From: an uncultured Opitutales bacterium
GTDB lineage: Bacteria > Verrucomicrobiota > Verrucomicrobiia > Opitutales > Intestinicryptomonadaceae
Reading direction: 5' to 3'
NCBI GenBank assembly: GCA_934613645.1
Contig: CAKTTC010000002.1
Location: forward strand, 124,001 to 188,000
Length of the DNA stretch: 64,000 nt
Position 1 is the stretch's first letter, and the number at the start of each line of letters is the position of its first letter. The notes beneath the pieces were generated by a model. That model was not told the DNA's origin, did no database searches, and saw nothing but the letters and a program-made list of their open reading frames with translations. A program made the translations under genes and the position numbers. Positions 50,109-59,608 of the stretch are shown in pieces.

Positions 50109-50696
50109 TTATTTGAGGCGGAGGTTGTATCGTATGGCCGCCAGCCGTAAAAATAATATCACAAAAAACGCAAGTAGCGGAGCGTTGAAAAACGCGAGCG
50201 TGGCAAGCCCAATTATGCACGCCGAAGCGTAAATTTCGCCGCGGAAAATGAAAGGCTGCCGATTTAAACAAACGTCGCGAATGAGGCCGCCCGCACAGCC
50301 CGTTACAACGCCCATAATAATGGAAACCTCGGCATTTGAAGTGGCGTCGAAAGCGCGCATGTAGCCCTGAACGCCGAAAATGGCAAGCCCAATGGCGTCG
50401 AAGCGGTTTATGAGGTGCTCCTTTTCGGAAAAAAACCGCGCGGCAAGATAAATGATAATGGAGGCGAGAATGCAGATGTTGAGCGAATAGCAGAGATAGT
50501 CGCCGAGCCAGAAAATGGGGCGGCCTAAAATGGCGTCGCGCAAAGTTCCGCCGCCGATTCCCGTGGCAATGCCAAGAACAGTGCAGCCGATTACGTCCAA
50601 ATCCTTCTTCGCGCCCGCGAGCGCGCCCGAGGCGGCAAACGCCGCAAGCCCGATACATTCCACAATTTTTACAATGAGCGCGATGTCGGGTTGCAT
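50109..50696 (-). CDS. TRIC-type (YadS/UPF0126) cation channel family protein, 195 aa
   Basis: Six or seven membrane helices in two repeats, each with the family glycine motif: ATGIGGGTLRDAILGR in the first half and VTGCAGGLIRDVCLNR in the second. Bacterial members have been shown to form trimeric potassium-type channels. It lies three bases after the acyltransferase gene and forms an operon with it. Physiological role uncertain. Confidence 0.88.
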   Translation of the reverse strand: MQPDIALIVKIVECIGLAAFAASGALAGAKKDLDVIGCTVLGIATGIGGGTLRDAILGRPIFWLGDYLCYSLNICILASIIIYLAARFFSEKEHLINRFDAIGLAIFGVQGYMRAFDATSNAEVSIIMGVVTGCAGGLIRDVCLNRQPFIFRGEIYASACIIGLATLAFFNAPLLAFFVILFLRLAAIRYNLRLK

Positions 50697-50699
50697 TTG

Positions 50700-52547
50700 T
50701 CAGTCTTTCTCGGGCGAAGAAATTCCGTGGAATTCGAGATACTCGCGCATTTGCGTTTCGCCCATATACGACTTCAGCAGCTTTTGGTCGGAATGGGGCA
50801 TATCGACAAGAACGAGGCCGTCAATGCAGCTGTTGAAGTCGGGGTCGACGTTGAACGCAAGAAGCTTTCCGTCGAGCTTCAAATAGTGCTTCAGCAGCGT
50901 CGGCAGCCCCTTGTTGTCGAATTCAATTTCCGAAACGAGCGCGGAAATGTGCTCGACATCGCACGCCGACTTCGCCAAGGCCTTTCTGTCAACGTTCGTC
51001 ATTTTGATTTTCGGCGGAGTTTTGGGCTTCACGAATTTTGCAAGCTCCTCCGAGGTTTTGCATTCGGAAAGGAACTGGACAATGAGGTCTTTGGAAACCG
51101 CGTTGTAGTTGGTGCTTATGCTGACAGGCCCGTAGAGCGTTTTATACTGCGGATTGCGGTGCAAAAATACGCCGATTCCGCGCCACAAAACGGCGAGAGT
51201 GGAGCGTTTTTTCTGGTATTCGGGAACGATGAACGACCTGCCCATCTCGAGCGCGGGGGAGATTCGGTAAATGAATTCGTCCTGAATCTGGAATAGGGTT
51301 GAAGTGTAAAGCCCCTGAACGCCCAAAGCCTCCATAATTTTGTCGGTTCTGCCCATTCTATACGCACCCACAATGCGGCGGTTTTGCTTGTCCCACATAA
51401 ACATGTGCAGATAGTATTGGTCGAATTCGTCGGTGTCGACACTCTTGCCCGTGCCCTCGCCGACCTCGCGGAAAGTTAGCTCGCGCAGGCGGCCTATTTC
51501 AAGCAAAGTCCACTTTATCTGCCACGCCTCTGCGCAATAAACGGCTATCGACTCCCCGTCAATCATGCACGCCGACTCCGGCAGGGCGTCGATTTCCTCC
51601 TGCATTACCGCGGGGGAAATCGGCAGAATCAAGTCCTTCATTTTTTTCTGCGGAAGCGGCAGGAAGCCCAGCCCGCGCCTGATTACCTTCAGCTGCGTTT
51701 TCGACTGCGCCTCGCCCCTGTTGTTGCGCCCGCCCAAAACGTATGAGCTTATACGCAACCACGAAGTAAGCTCTTCGTCGGTTTCGAACTCCGAAATGGT
51801 GCGCGGCGGCATCACCGCCCCCACGCGCATAACTATTGTTTTGCGCTTTGCCGCCAAAATCATTTCGCGCGGAAGAAGCAGCGTGCGCAAAAGCGGGTGG
51901 ACAATTCCCGCCAAGTAGAACAGCCAAGAGTTGCGCCCCTCGAAATACACGGGCAAAATGCTCGCGCCCGTTTTGCGGGCAATGGAGGCGATGTTTTTGT
52001 TCCATTCGGGGTCGCTTATGCACATATCGCGCAGGTGCAGATACGAGACCGTCCCCGACGGGAACGTTGCAACGCACCCGCCCTTGCGAAGCGTCGAAAT
52101 AACGTCTTTCATTGCGGAGACGTTTTGCGAAGTTGCCGCCTTCCCGCCGAACGGGTTGACCTCAATAACGAACGGCTTTATCTCCGTCATCATTGCAAGC
52201 AGCGAGTTCACCATTACTTTCGCGTCGGGGCGGACTTTTCCGAGAACCGCGCCCAAAATTATCCCGTCCGCGCCGCCGAGCGGGTGGTTTGAAACAATCA
52301 CAAGCGGCCCCGTCTGGGGGATTTTTGCAAGTTCGGATTCGTCGATTTCGTAGTTTATGCCCACAACCTTTACCGCGCGCTCGAAGAAGTTTTTGGGCTC
52401 GGTGAGGCGGTGCAAAACCTCATACATCATATTGAGCTTGGTGAAGCCCAAAAACGATTCCAGCGGAATTTTCACGAGCGAATACAGCCCGCGTAAAAAT
52501 CCGTTTTTGATTGAACCGCTTATGTCTATGAGTTTTTTTTCGGACAT
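50700..52547 (-). CDS. PlsC-like acyltransferase fused to GNAT N-acyltransferase (OlsF-like), 615 aa
   Basis: Residues about 40-270 are a lysophospholipid acyltransferase domain with the H-x4-D motif in NHPLGGAD and FPSGTVS. Residues about 300-560 resemble the OlsB/GlsB N-acyltransferase (hemolysin-like GNAT) with WQIKWTLLEIGRLRELTFRE and IVGAYRMG. The same two-domain layout in OlsF makes ornithine lipids by N- and then O-acylation. An aminolipid (ornithine or glycine lipid) is therefore the likely product. It lies six bases after cimA. Confidence 0.75.
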   Translation of the reverse strand: MSEKKLIDISGSIKNGFLRGLYSLVKIPLESFLGFTKLNMMYEVLHRLTEPKNFFERAVKVVGINYEIDESELAKIPQTGPLVIVSNHPLGGADGIILGAVLGKVRPDAKVMVNSLLAMMTEIKPFVIEVNPFGGKAATSQNVSAMKDVISTLRKGGCVATFPSGTVSYLHLRDMCISDPEWNKNIASIARKTGASILPVYFEGRNSWLFYLAGIVHPLLRTLLLPREMILAAKRKTIVMRVGAVMPPRTISEFETDEELTSWLRISSYVLGGRNNRGEAQSKTQLKVIRRGLGFLPLPQKKMKDLILPISPAVMQEEIDALPESACMIDGESIAVYCAEAWQIKWTLLEIGRLRELTFREVGEGTGKSVDTDEFDQYYLHMFMWDKQNRRIVGAYRMGRTDKIMEALGVQGLYTSTLFQIQDEFIYRISPALEMGRSFIVPEYQKKRSTLAVLWRGIGVFLHRNPQYKTLYGPVSISTNYNAVSKDLIVQFLSECKTSEELAKFVKPKTPPKIKMTNVDRKALAKSACDVEHISALVSEIEFDNKGLPTLLKHYLKLDGKLLAFNVDPDFNSCIDGLVLVDMPHSDQKLLKSYMGETQMREYLEFHGISSPEKD

Positions 52548-52553
52548 TTGAAA

Positions 52554-54125
52554 TCAGTCCCGCTCCGAGAGCTTGTATTCCACGGAATCTTTGAGAGCCT
52601 CCCAAGAGGCCACTATGATGTTGTCGCTTGCGCCGACAGTGCCCCACATGCGCGACGAATCTTTCGACTCAATCTGCACGCGCGTTGTGGCACTTGTGCC
52701 CGACTGGCTGTCGATTATGCGCACTTTGAAGTCGGTAAGTTCCATATCCTTTATCTGCGGATATTTTTCAACCAAAGCCTTGCGCAGGGCGAAGTCGAGC
52801 GCGGCAACGGGTCCGTGGGCTTCGGCCACGGTGTGCTCAATGTTGCCGTCGATTTCAAGCTTTACGGTAGCCTCCGAACGCGTGATTTTTGCAAGCTCGT
52901 CGCGCTCGACAATGACGCGGTAGCCGCGCACGTTGAAGTGGTCTTTTTTGTCCTTGCGCAGATATTTCGAAAGAAGCAGCGCAAACGACGCGTCGGCGGC
53001 CTCGTATTCGTAGCCCTTGAACTCAAGCTCCTTAAGCTCGTCGAGAAACTGCTTGATTTCGGGACTTTTCGAATCGACGTCAACGCCCATATCGCGGGCT
53101 TTCATCATAACCGACGCCCTGCCCGACATATCGGAAACAAGCACGCGCGTTTTGTTGCCCACAAGAGACGGGTCGATGTGCTCGTAGCTGCGCTTTACCT
53201 TGTTGGCGGCGTCGGCGTGAACGCCCCCCTTGTGCGCGAAAGACGACGACCCCACATACGGCAGGCGCGTATTGCTGCGCAGGTTCGCCATTTCGTCGGC
53301 AAAAAGCGACAAATCGCGCAAAGATTTAAGCGACGCCGCGCAGTAGAGGTCGTAGCCCATTTTCAAAATGAGATTCGGAATTATGGAGCACAAGTTCGCG
53401 TTTCCGTTGCGCTCTCCCAAGCCGTTGAGAGTGCCCTGCACCATTGTCGCGCCGCAGCGCACGCCCTCGAGCGAAAGCGCAACGGCAAGCTCGCTGTCGT
53501 TGTGGCAATGCACGCCGACCGAAACGCCGTCGAATTCGGCAACCACTTTTTTGACGATTTCCGCGAGTTCGTCGGTCATAGTTCCGCCGTTTGTGTCGCA
53601 CAGGCAGAGGAATTTTGCGCCGCCTTTTACCGCCGCGCGCAGCGTTGCAAACGCGTATTCGGGATTGTCCTTGTAGCCGTCGAAGAAATGCTCGGCATCG
53701 TAAATTACATTGCGCGAATTTTTGACGAGATACGCAACGGTGTCTTCAATCATCGCCAAATTTTCTTCGGGCGTGGTCTTGATGACATCTACAACGTGCA
53801 AAAGCCAAGTTTTGCCGAAAATTGTGACGTATTCGGTGTTCGCCTGAATGAGCAGCTGAACTTGGTGGTCGTCTTCAACCTTAACGCCCGCGCGGCGCGT
53901 AGACCCGAACGCCGTGATTTTGGCGTGCTTGAGGTTGAGCTTCTGCGCCTGCTCAAAAAAACCCATGTCGCGCGGGTTCGACCCCGGCCAGCCGCCCTCA
54001 ATGAAGTCGATTCCGAAATTGTCCATTTTCTCGGCAAGGCGAATCTTCGCCGTTACCGAAAGCGAAACACCCTCGCATTGGGTGCCGTCGCGCAAAGTGG
54101 TATCGTAGATGAAGATTTTTTTCAT
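52554..54125 (-). CDS. cimA: (R)-citramalate synthase, 523 aa
   Basis: It condenses acetyl-CoA with pyruvate, giving isoleucine without threonine deaminase. The HMGL-like barrel has YDTTLRDGTQCEG at the start, GGWPGSNPRD, CDTNGGT and HCHNDSELAVA with metal ligands. LeuA-dimer and allosteric domains follow (about 390-523). The DTTLRDGTQ start and GGWPGSNPRD separate it from 2-isopropylmalate synthase. The start ATG 54123-54125 overlaps the thrC stop (ATGA). Confidence 0.9.
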   Translation of the reverse strand: MKKIFIYDTTLRDGTQCEGVSLSVTAKIRLAEKMDNFGIDFIEGGWPGSNPRDMGFFEQAQKLNLKHAKITAFGSTRRAGVKVEDDHQVQLLIQANTEYVTIFGKTWLLHVVDVIKTTPEENLAMIEDTVAYLVKNSRNVIYDAEHFFDGYKDNPEYAFATLRAAVKGGAKFLCLCDTNGGTMTDELAEIVKKVVAEFDGVSVGVHCHNDSELAVALSLEGVRCGATMVQGTLNGLGERNGNANLCSIIPNLILKMGYDLYCAASLKSLRDLSLFADEMANLRSNTRLPYVGSSSFAHKGGVHADAANKVKRSYEHIDPSLVGNKTRVLVSDMSGRASVMMKARDMGVDVDSKSPEIKQFLDELKELEFKGYEYEAADASFALLLSKYLRKDKKDHFNVRGYRVIVERDELAKITRSEATVKLEIDGNIEHTVAEAHGPVAALDFALRKALVEKYPQIKDMELTDFKVRIIDSQSGTSATTRVQIESKDSSRMWGTVGASDNIIVASWEALKDSVEYKLSERD

Positions 54126-55486
54126 TGTTTTATTCCGTGGTGGGTTAGGTATTCCCTGATTTTTTCGGTGTCGGCGGGCATTGTTTGGCGGACAACGGGC
54201 TTGTCGAGCAACGCCTCGAGCGAATCCGCCGTGGGGTGAACCCCCGCAATGCGCTCGATAAGCTCGGGGAACTTGGCGGGACTTGCCGTGGAAAGGATTA
54301 TCTTTGCGCCCTTGTGCGACGTATCGGCAAAACCGCACGCGGTGTGGGGGTCGACAATTTCGCCGTATTTTTTGTAGATTTCGGCTATTTTTGCGCCAAT
54401 CTGGGCGTCGTCCATGCGCGACGCCGAGAAATCGGCGGGCGAAAAGTTTTCGAAAACCCATTTGCCCGAACGCTTGAACTCAGCCATAACCTCGCGCACG
54501 CGGGCGGTGTCTTTGCCGACGTAAAAATACAGGAAACGCTCGAAATTCGACGAAACCTGAATGTCCATCGACGGCGCAACGCTCGGGCAGACGCCCGCAA
54601 CCTCGTAAACGCCCGTTGTAAAAAGCCTGTAGAGAATGTCGTTCTGGTTTGTTGCAACCTTGAAATTCGATACCTTCAGCCCCATTTTCGACGCGAACCA
54701 ACCCGCCAAAATGTTGCCGAAATTGCCCGTGGGCACAATGAACTGCACGTCGGAATTTTCGGGCGCGTCAAGCTGCAGCCACGCGTAGATGTAGTAGACG
54801 CACTGCGCCAAAATGCGCGACAAATTGATTGAATTGACTGCCCCCAAACTCCATTGTGCCTTGAACGCAACGTCGCCGAAGATTTCCTTGACTATCGCCT
54901 GAGCGTCGTCGAACGAGCCGTCTATGGCAATCGGGAAAACGTTGTCCGCGCCCGTGCACGCCATCTGGCGTTCCTGAAGCGGCGAAATTCTTCCGTCGGG
55001 ATAGAGAATGAAAATTTTGACGCCCTTCTTGCCGAGAAATCCGTTGATTGCCGCGCTGCCGGTGTCGCCGCTTGTAGCCCCCAAAACGTTCAGGACTTTG
55101 CCCGATTTCTCGAGCAAATACTGGTCGAGATTCCCCAAAAATTGGAGGGCGAAATCCTTGAACGCGAGCGTGGGCCCGTGGAAAAGCTCGAGAATGTAAA
55201 GACCGTCGTCAAGCTTCTTGAGCGGGGCAATCGCGCCGTCGTCGAAACGCAAATAGGAATCGTGGGCAATTCTGCGCAAATCCGATTCGGGAATGTCGTC
55301 GGCAAAAAGCCGCATAAATTCGAAACAAAGCTCCGGATACGATAGCGCGCGCCAAGCGTCGAGCTTGTCGGCAATATTCGGGAAAGATTCCGGAACATAA
55401 AGACCGCCGTCGGGAGCCAAACCCTCCATAACGGCTTCAGAAAACGACAGCGGTTTTCCGCCGCCTCTTGTGCTTACATATTGCAT
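54122..55486 (-). CDS. thrC: Threonine synthase, 454 aa
   Basis: A PLP enzyme that makes threonine from O-phosphohomoserine. STRGGGKPLSFSEAVMEGLA at the start, PLP-lysine in HGPTLAFKDFALQF (about residue 111) and the phosphate-binding GATSGDTGSAAI are as in the long (fungal/E. coli-like) form. It is followed without gap by cimA and preceded by the repeat region and lysC, so an aspartate-family block is clear. Confidence 0.96.
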   Translation of the reverse strand: MQYVSTRGGGKPLSFSEAVMEGLAPDGGLYVPESFPNIADKLDAWRALSYPELCFEFMRLFADDIPESDLRRIAHDSYLRFDDGAIAPLKKLDDGLYILELFHGPTLAFKDFALQFLGNLDQYLLEKSGKVLNVLGATSGDTGSAAINGFLGKKGVKIFILYPDGRISPLQERQMACTGADNVFPIAIDGSFDDAQAIVKEIFGDVAFKAQWSLGAVNSINLSRILAQCVYYIYAWLQLDAPENSDVQFIVPTGNFGNILAGWFASKMGLKVSNFKVATNQNDILYRLFTTGVYEVAGVCPSVAPSMDIQVSSNFERFLYFYVGKDTARVREVMAEFKRSGKWVFENFSPADFSASRMDDAQIGAKIAEIYKKYGEIVDPHTACGFADTSHKGAKIILSTASPAKFPELIERIAGVHPTADSLEALLDKPVVRQTMPADTEKIREYLTHHGIKQ

Positions 55487-55580
55487 AAAAAATCGCCCCT
55501 ACGATAACGTAAAAAAAGCCGCGCGGTCAAGCCAAATAAAAGGCGGAACAAAACTTCCGCCTTAGCGATAAATAAAAAAA

Positions 55581-56223
55581 ACTTTAATCAATAATCAAAG
55601 GCGAACGGGCTTTGCCCGCCGCCGCCACTTTAGGAAACGTAAAAAAATGCCCGAGAGCGTTTCTTGCGGCAGTTTTTTTAAAATCAAAAAGCGGAACATT
55701 CGTTCCGCTTTAACTACAAAAAAACTTTAACCCCAAAACAAAGGCGGATTGAACAACGTTCAATCGCCGCCGCTTTCGGAAAGTTAAAATACTTTAACCA
55801 GAAAACAAAGCGGAATTGGCTACGCCAATCCGCGCCGCTTTAAATTAGAAAGCGCGAGGCTCGAGGCAGGACTTTATTAGACTTTAGCGCGCTCCTATCG
55901 TCGCTATGCTCTTGGCTTCGCCAATTCAACGTAAGCGGGCTGTAGCCCGTAACCACAAAAGTTACGAAGCAAGCTTTTGGGGGAAGCTTTGGCGTAAGCC
56001 AAAGACCCCGAGCGTTAGCGAGTGGGCGAGACGAGCACCACTGTGCGAGCGAGTTCAATCGAAGCCAAAACCAAATGATGCCCGAGAGCGTTTGCTTCGA
56101 CGAGTTTATAAAAACAAAAGGCGAAACAAAGTTTCGCCTTAACTATAAAATAATAAAACTTTAATCCCAAAACAAAGGCGGTTTGCCTTAGGCAATCGCC
56201 GCCACTTTCGGAAAGTTAAAAAA
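55581..56223. repeat. Palindromic repeat cluster D with long repeat copy 2
   Basis: Members of the approximately 66-bp family lie at 55581-55647, 55724-55789, 55791-55845 (variant) and 56158-56223, with core loops GGGC-TTT-GCCC, GAAC-AAC-GTTC, GGC-TAC-GCC and GCC-TTA-GGC. Smaller hairpins GCGGAAC-ATTC-GTTCCGC (55691) and GGCGAAAC-AAA-GTTTCGCC (56120) also occur. The second copy of the long repeat is at 55863-56108. No gene is supported between thrC and lysC. Confidence 0.85.
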
Positions 56224-56237
56224 CGCCCTCGCGCTTT

Positions 56238-57452
56238 CTATTTGGAGAGGTTGAAAGCCTCGTGCAAAATGTTCGCCGCCAAATCGGCTTCGGGGAGAGA
56301 AATGCCGACGGAAATTTTGATTTCGCTGGTGGTGATAATCTGGACGTTGATGTTGTTGTCGGCTAAAGTCTTGAAAAACTTTGCGGCAACGCCCGCGTGC
56401 GAACGCATGCCCGTGCCGATGACAGAAACCTTGGCGATGTCGCCCGTGATTGAAACGCTTGCGCCGCCGTGGTTTTCGCAAAAGCCGCGCACAACGCGCT
56501 CGGCCTTGGCGGCGTCGTCCTTCGAGACGGTGAAAGTGAGATTCGCCTTTCCTCCGCGACTGATGTTCTGGACAATCATGTCAACTATTATGCCCGCTTC
56601 GCCGAGACATTCGAAAATGCTGGCGGCAATTCCGGGCTTGTCGGGAATTTCGCTGACGGTAATTTTCGTCTGGTTCTTGTCTACTGCAACGCCGCTTATT
56701 ACGACGTCCTCCAAAGATTGTTTTTCCGCTTTCACTATTGTTCCGGGTTCGTTGTTAAAACTGGATCTTACTTCAAATACCACGTTGTGCTTTTGCGCAA
56801 ACTCGACGCTGCGCGCCTGCATTACCTTAGAGCCGAGCGACGCCATTTCCAGAAGCTCCTCATACGACATTTCGGGGATTTTTCTGGCGGTTTTTACTAT
56901 GCGCGGGTCGGCAGTGTAGACGCCGCTTACGTCGGTGTAGATTTGGCAGACGTCGGCCTTCAGAGCCGCCGCGAGGGCGATTGCCGAAAGGTCGCTGCCG
57001 CCGCGCCCGAGAGTGGTGATGTCGCCGTCGCGCCCGACTCCCTGAAAGCCCGCCACAATCACGACTTTGCCTTCGTCGAGACACTTGGGAATGTCGCCGC
57101 CGGTGATTTCCGTGATGCGCGCTTTTGTGTGGGCGAAGTCAGTGTAAATGCCCGCCTGCGCGCCCGTGCGGGAGACGGCCTTGACGCCCAGCGAGTGCAA
57201 CGCCATAGCCGTGAGGGCTATTGTTTCCTGCTCGCCGACGGCAAGGAGCATGTCCATTTCGCGCTCGTCGGGCGATTCGTTAAAAGTTTTGGCGCGGGCG
57301 ATGAGGTCGTTTGTAACGCCGCTTCTTGCGGAGACAACCACAACAACCTTGTTGCCTTGGTCTACAAAAGATTTAATGCGCTTTGCAACGTTGAGTATTC
57401 TGTCGGTATCCCCGACAGACGTTCCGCCGTATTTCTGGACAATCAATGACAT
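56238..57452 (-). CDS. lysC: Aspartate kinase, 404 aa
   Basis: It phosphorylates aspartate, the first step to lysine, threonine and methionine. VQKYGGTSVGD at the start is the kinase signature. VVSARSG and GFQGVGRDGDITTLGRGGSD are the catalytic and substrate regions. Two ACT domains from about residue 265 (SGVAVDKNQTKITVSEIPDK and SVIGTGMRSHAGVAAKFFKT) mark feedback control, as in class with lysine/threonine inhibition. The stop lies at the edge of a repeat (tttctattt). Confidence 0.95.
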   Translation of the reverse strand: MSLIVQKYGGTSVGDTDRILNVAKRIKSFVDQGNKVVVVVSARSGVTNDLIARAKTFNESPDEREMDMLLAVGEQETIALTAMALHSLGVKAVSRTGAQAGIYTDFAHTKARITEITGGDIPKCLDEGKVVIVAGFQGVGRDGDITTLGRGGSDLSAIALAAALKADVCQIYTDVSGVYTADPRIVKTARKIPEMSYEELLEMASLGSKVMQARSVEFAQKHNVVFEVRSSFNNEPGTIVKAEKQSLEDVVISGVAVDKNQTKITVSEIPDKPGIAASIFECLGEAGIIVDMIVQNISRGGKANLTFTVSKDDAAKAERVVRGFCENHGGASVSITGDIAKVSVIGTGMRSHAGVAAKFFKTLADNNINVQIITTSEIKISVGISLPEADLAANILHEAFNLSK

Positions 57453-57498
57453 TTCCGAACACTCCGTGGCTTCTGAATTAAAAATAAATATCCGAATC

Positions 57499-57537
57499 TC
57501 AATAACGCCGTCTGCGTTATAGTCAACAATATATTGT
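57499..57537 (-). promoter_or_regulatory. Putative lysC promoter with two palindromes
   Basis: On the minus strand TTGACT (57521-57526) and TATTGA (57499-57504) are 16 bases apart. ATAACGC-N5-GCGTTAT (57502-57520) fills the spacer and ACAATATATTGT (57526-57537), a perfect 12-base palindrome, abuts the -35. No lysine riboswitch is visible. Confidence 0.4.
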
Positions 57538-58416
57538 CTACGATCGGATTTTTCTGCAAAGTTTTAACGCCGATTCCGCCCTGTTGAGGATATACAAATG
57601 AATGCCCGCAACGCCGCCGCGCTTGAGTTCGTCAATCTGTGTTTGCGCCCAGTCAAGACCAATCTGCTTGGCGTCGTCGTCGGAGGCGGCGCGCTCGAGG
57701 CGTTCCAAGAGCTTTTGGGGAATGTCGGTTGAGCACATATTCTTGAAATTCAGAACCTGCTTGAACGAAAGCGCGGGCAGAAGCCCCGCAATTATGGGCT
57801 TGTCGATTCCCGCCGCCCTGCACTTTTCAACAAACCTGAAGAAGTGGGAGTTGTCGAAGAAGAGCTGGGTTACGACAAAATCCGCGCCGCAATCTACCTT
57901 GTGCTTGAGGTTTGCGATGTCGGCTTCGAGAGTCGCCGCTTCGGGGTGCTTTTCGGGATACCCCGCGCAGCCTATGCCGAAATCGGGATACTTTGCGCGG
58001 ACAAATTCCACCAATTCCGACGCGTGCTTGAAGCCGTCGGGGTGCGGGACGAACTGCGTTTCGCCTTTGGGAGGGTCGCCGCGCAGAGCCATAATGTTGC
58101 GGAAGCCGCTTGAGGCGTAGTTTTCAAGCATGGCGGCAATTTCGTCTTTCGAATGCCCGAAACACGTCAGGTGCGGCATTACCTCGAACCCGAAGATGTC
58201 GCGGATAAGGCTTCCGTATTCAACGGTGCGCTCGCGCGTAGAGCCGCCCGCGCCGTATGTTATGGAAACGTAGTCGGGACGAATGTCGCGCAGGCGGACG
58301 GCGGTGCGCAGAATCTGGCGCGCGCCCTCCTCCGTTTTCGGCGGGAAAAACTCGACCGAAAAGACCGTTTCGCCCGAGGCGAATTTTTTTGCAATGTTTC
58401 TTTTGTCCGTCATCAT
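57538..58416 (-). CDS. metF: 5,10-methylenetetrahydrofolate reductase, 292 aa
   Basis: An FAD enzyme that makes 5-methyl-THF for methionine synthesis. VFSVEFFPPKTEEGARQI (active Glu), YVSITYGAGGSTRERTVEYG, HLTCFGHSKDEI and ALRGDPPKGE are family motifs. QLFFDNSHFF and GLLPALSFKQ are also seen. The start ATG follows the alr stop by one base, so it is in an operon with alr. Confidence 0.96.
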   Translation of the reverse strand: MMTDKRNIAKKFASGETVFSVEFFPPKTEEGARQILRTAVRLRDIRPDYVSITYGAGGSTRERTVEYGSLIRDIFGFEVMPHLTCFGHSKDEIAAMLENYASSGFRNIMALRGDPPKGETQFVPHPDGFKHASELVEFVRAKYPDFGIGCAGYPEKHPEAATLEADIANLKHKVDCGADFVVTQLFFDNSHFFRFVEKCRAAGIDKPIIAGLLPALSFKQVLNFKNMCSTDIPQKLLERLERAASDDDAKQIGLDWAQTQIDELKRGGVAGIHLYILNRAESALKLCRKIRS

Positions 58417-58417
58417 A

Positions 58418-59491
58418 TTAAATCAGAATTCTGTCTACGCGGCGCGGAATGGCGACCATTGTCTCCCACGGAATGCGGCGCGTCCAGCGGCTGTAGTCGG
58501 GGAGCGAAATTTCCCCGCCAAGCTGCTCGCCTATGAAAACGACCTCGTCGCCGACTTTTGCGTCGGGAACGTTGTCGATGCAAATGGTGCATTCGTCGAG
58601 GGTGACGTTGCCGACAATCGGGCAGCGTTTTCCGCCCACCAGAACGCAGGCGTCGGAAGTGAAGCCCGAGGGAACGCCGTCGGCGTAGCCCGCGCAGACG
58701 TTGGCAATCAGCCGCCCGTCCGACTCCGCAATAGCCGCTATGCGCGACTTGAAAGACAAAACGTGCTTCAGCCCGAGGTTTTCAAAGCCCGCGCCGTCGT
58801 CATACGGGTTTATTCCGTATTGCAAAAGCCCCATTCGAACCGCGTTAAACGGCGGCTCTACGGGGATATACCTAAGCCCCGCGCTGTTGTGCAGGTGAAT
58901 GAGCATTCCGTCTTCGCCGTGTTTTGCCACGACGTTTTTGAAAATTGCAACCTGCTTCATTGTGTATTCGCGGTCGGTGTCGGCACTTGAAAGGTGGGAG
59001 AAAATACCCACAACTTTTATGTTTTCAAGGCTCTTTATTTTGGGGATAACGTCGTCGGCGGTCTCGTGCCAAACGCCCACTCTGCCCATTCCGGTGTCGA
59101 GCTTTATCTGCACTCCAAGCACCTTGCCGCGCTCGCGCGCGAGTTCGGCGAACGCCTTCGCCTCGGTGTAGGAGGAAACCGCAACTGTCGCGCCGTAGTC
59201 GAACACGAGCGGGCGTTCCTGCTTGAGAACGGGGCTTAGCACCATAACGGGCTTGTCGGAAACGATTTCGCGCACGCGGGAGGCTTCGTATAAATTCGCC
59301 ACGGCGAACATATCCGCCCCGCCCCTTATGAAGCGCATAATTGCCTGCGGCATACAGTGCCCGTAGGCGTCGGCTTTTACAACCGCCACATACTTCACCC
59401 CCGACGGAAGCGACGCCTTTATGTTGCGCACGTTCGATTCCAACCGCCGAAAATCGACCTCAATCCAAGACCTATGCGGAAATTTATTCAC
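58418..59491 (-). CDS. alr: Alanine racemase, 357 aa
   Basis: It supplies D-alanine for peptidoglycan. PLP-Lys39 is in AVVKADAYGHC, and the second base Tyr269 is in CAGYADGVPSG. DTGMGRVG and HNSAGLRY also match. The length is usual for Alr. One gene in the alr-metF pair. Confidence 0.95.
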   Translation of the reverse strand: MNKFPHRSWIEVDFRRLESNVRNIKASLPSGVKYVAVVKADAYGHCMPQAIMRFIRGGADMFAVANLYEASRVREIVSDKPVMVLSPVLKQERPLVFDYGATVAVSSYTEAKAFAELARERGKVLGVQIKLDTGMGRVGVWHETADDVIPKIKSLENIKVVGIFSHLSSADTDREYTMKQVAIFKNVVAKHGEDGMLIHLHNSAGLRYIPVEPPFNAVRMGLLQYGINPYDDGAGFENLGLKHVLSFKSRIAAIAESDGRLIANVCAGYADGVPSGFTSDACVLVGGKRCPIVGNVTLDECTICIDNVPDAKVGDEVVFIGEQLGGEISLPDYSRWTRRIPWETMVAIPRRVDRILI

Positions 59492-59608
59492 AATGGCGGC
59501 GATTTTTTACAACCCGCCCGCACTGTCAACGCAAAAACGATTTTTCGCGGCGCGCACAAAAACGGCAGCGCGGCGCGGGAGCATCGCGGCTTCGGGGACG
59601 CGGCGCGC

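Noticed and set aside
52548..54239. 563-residue plus-strand open frame opposite citramalate synthase
   Set aside because: Antisense shadow of a conserved enzyme; no start context and no family.
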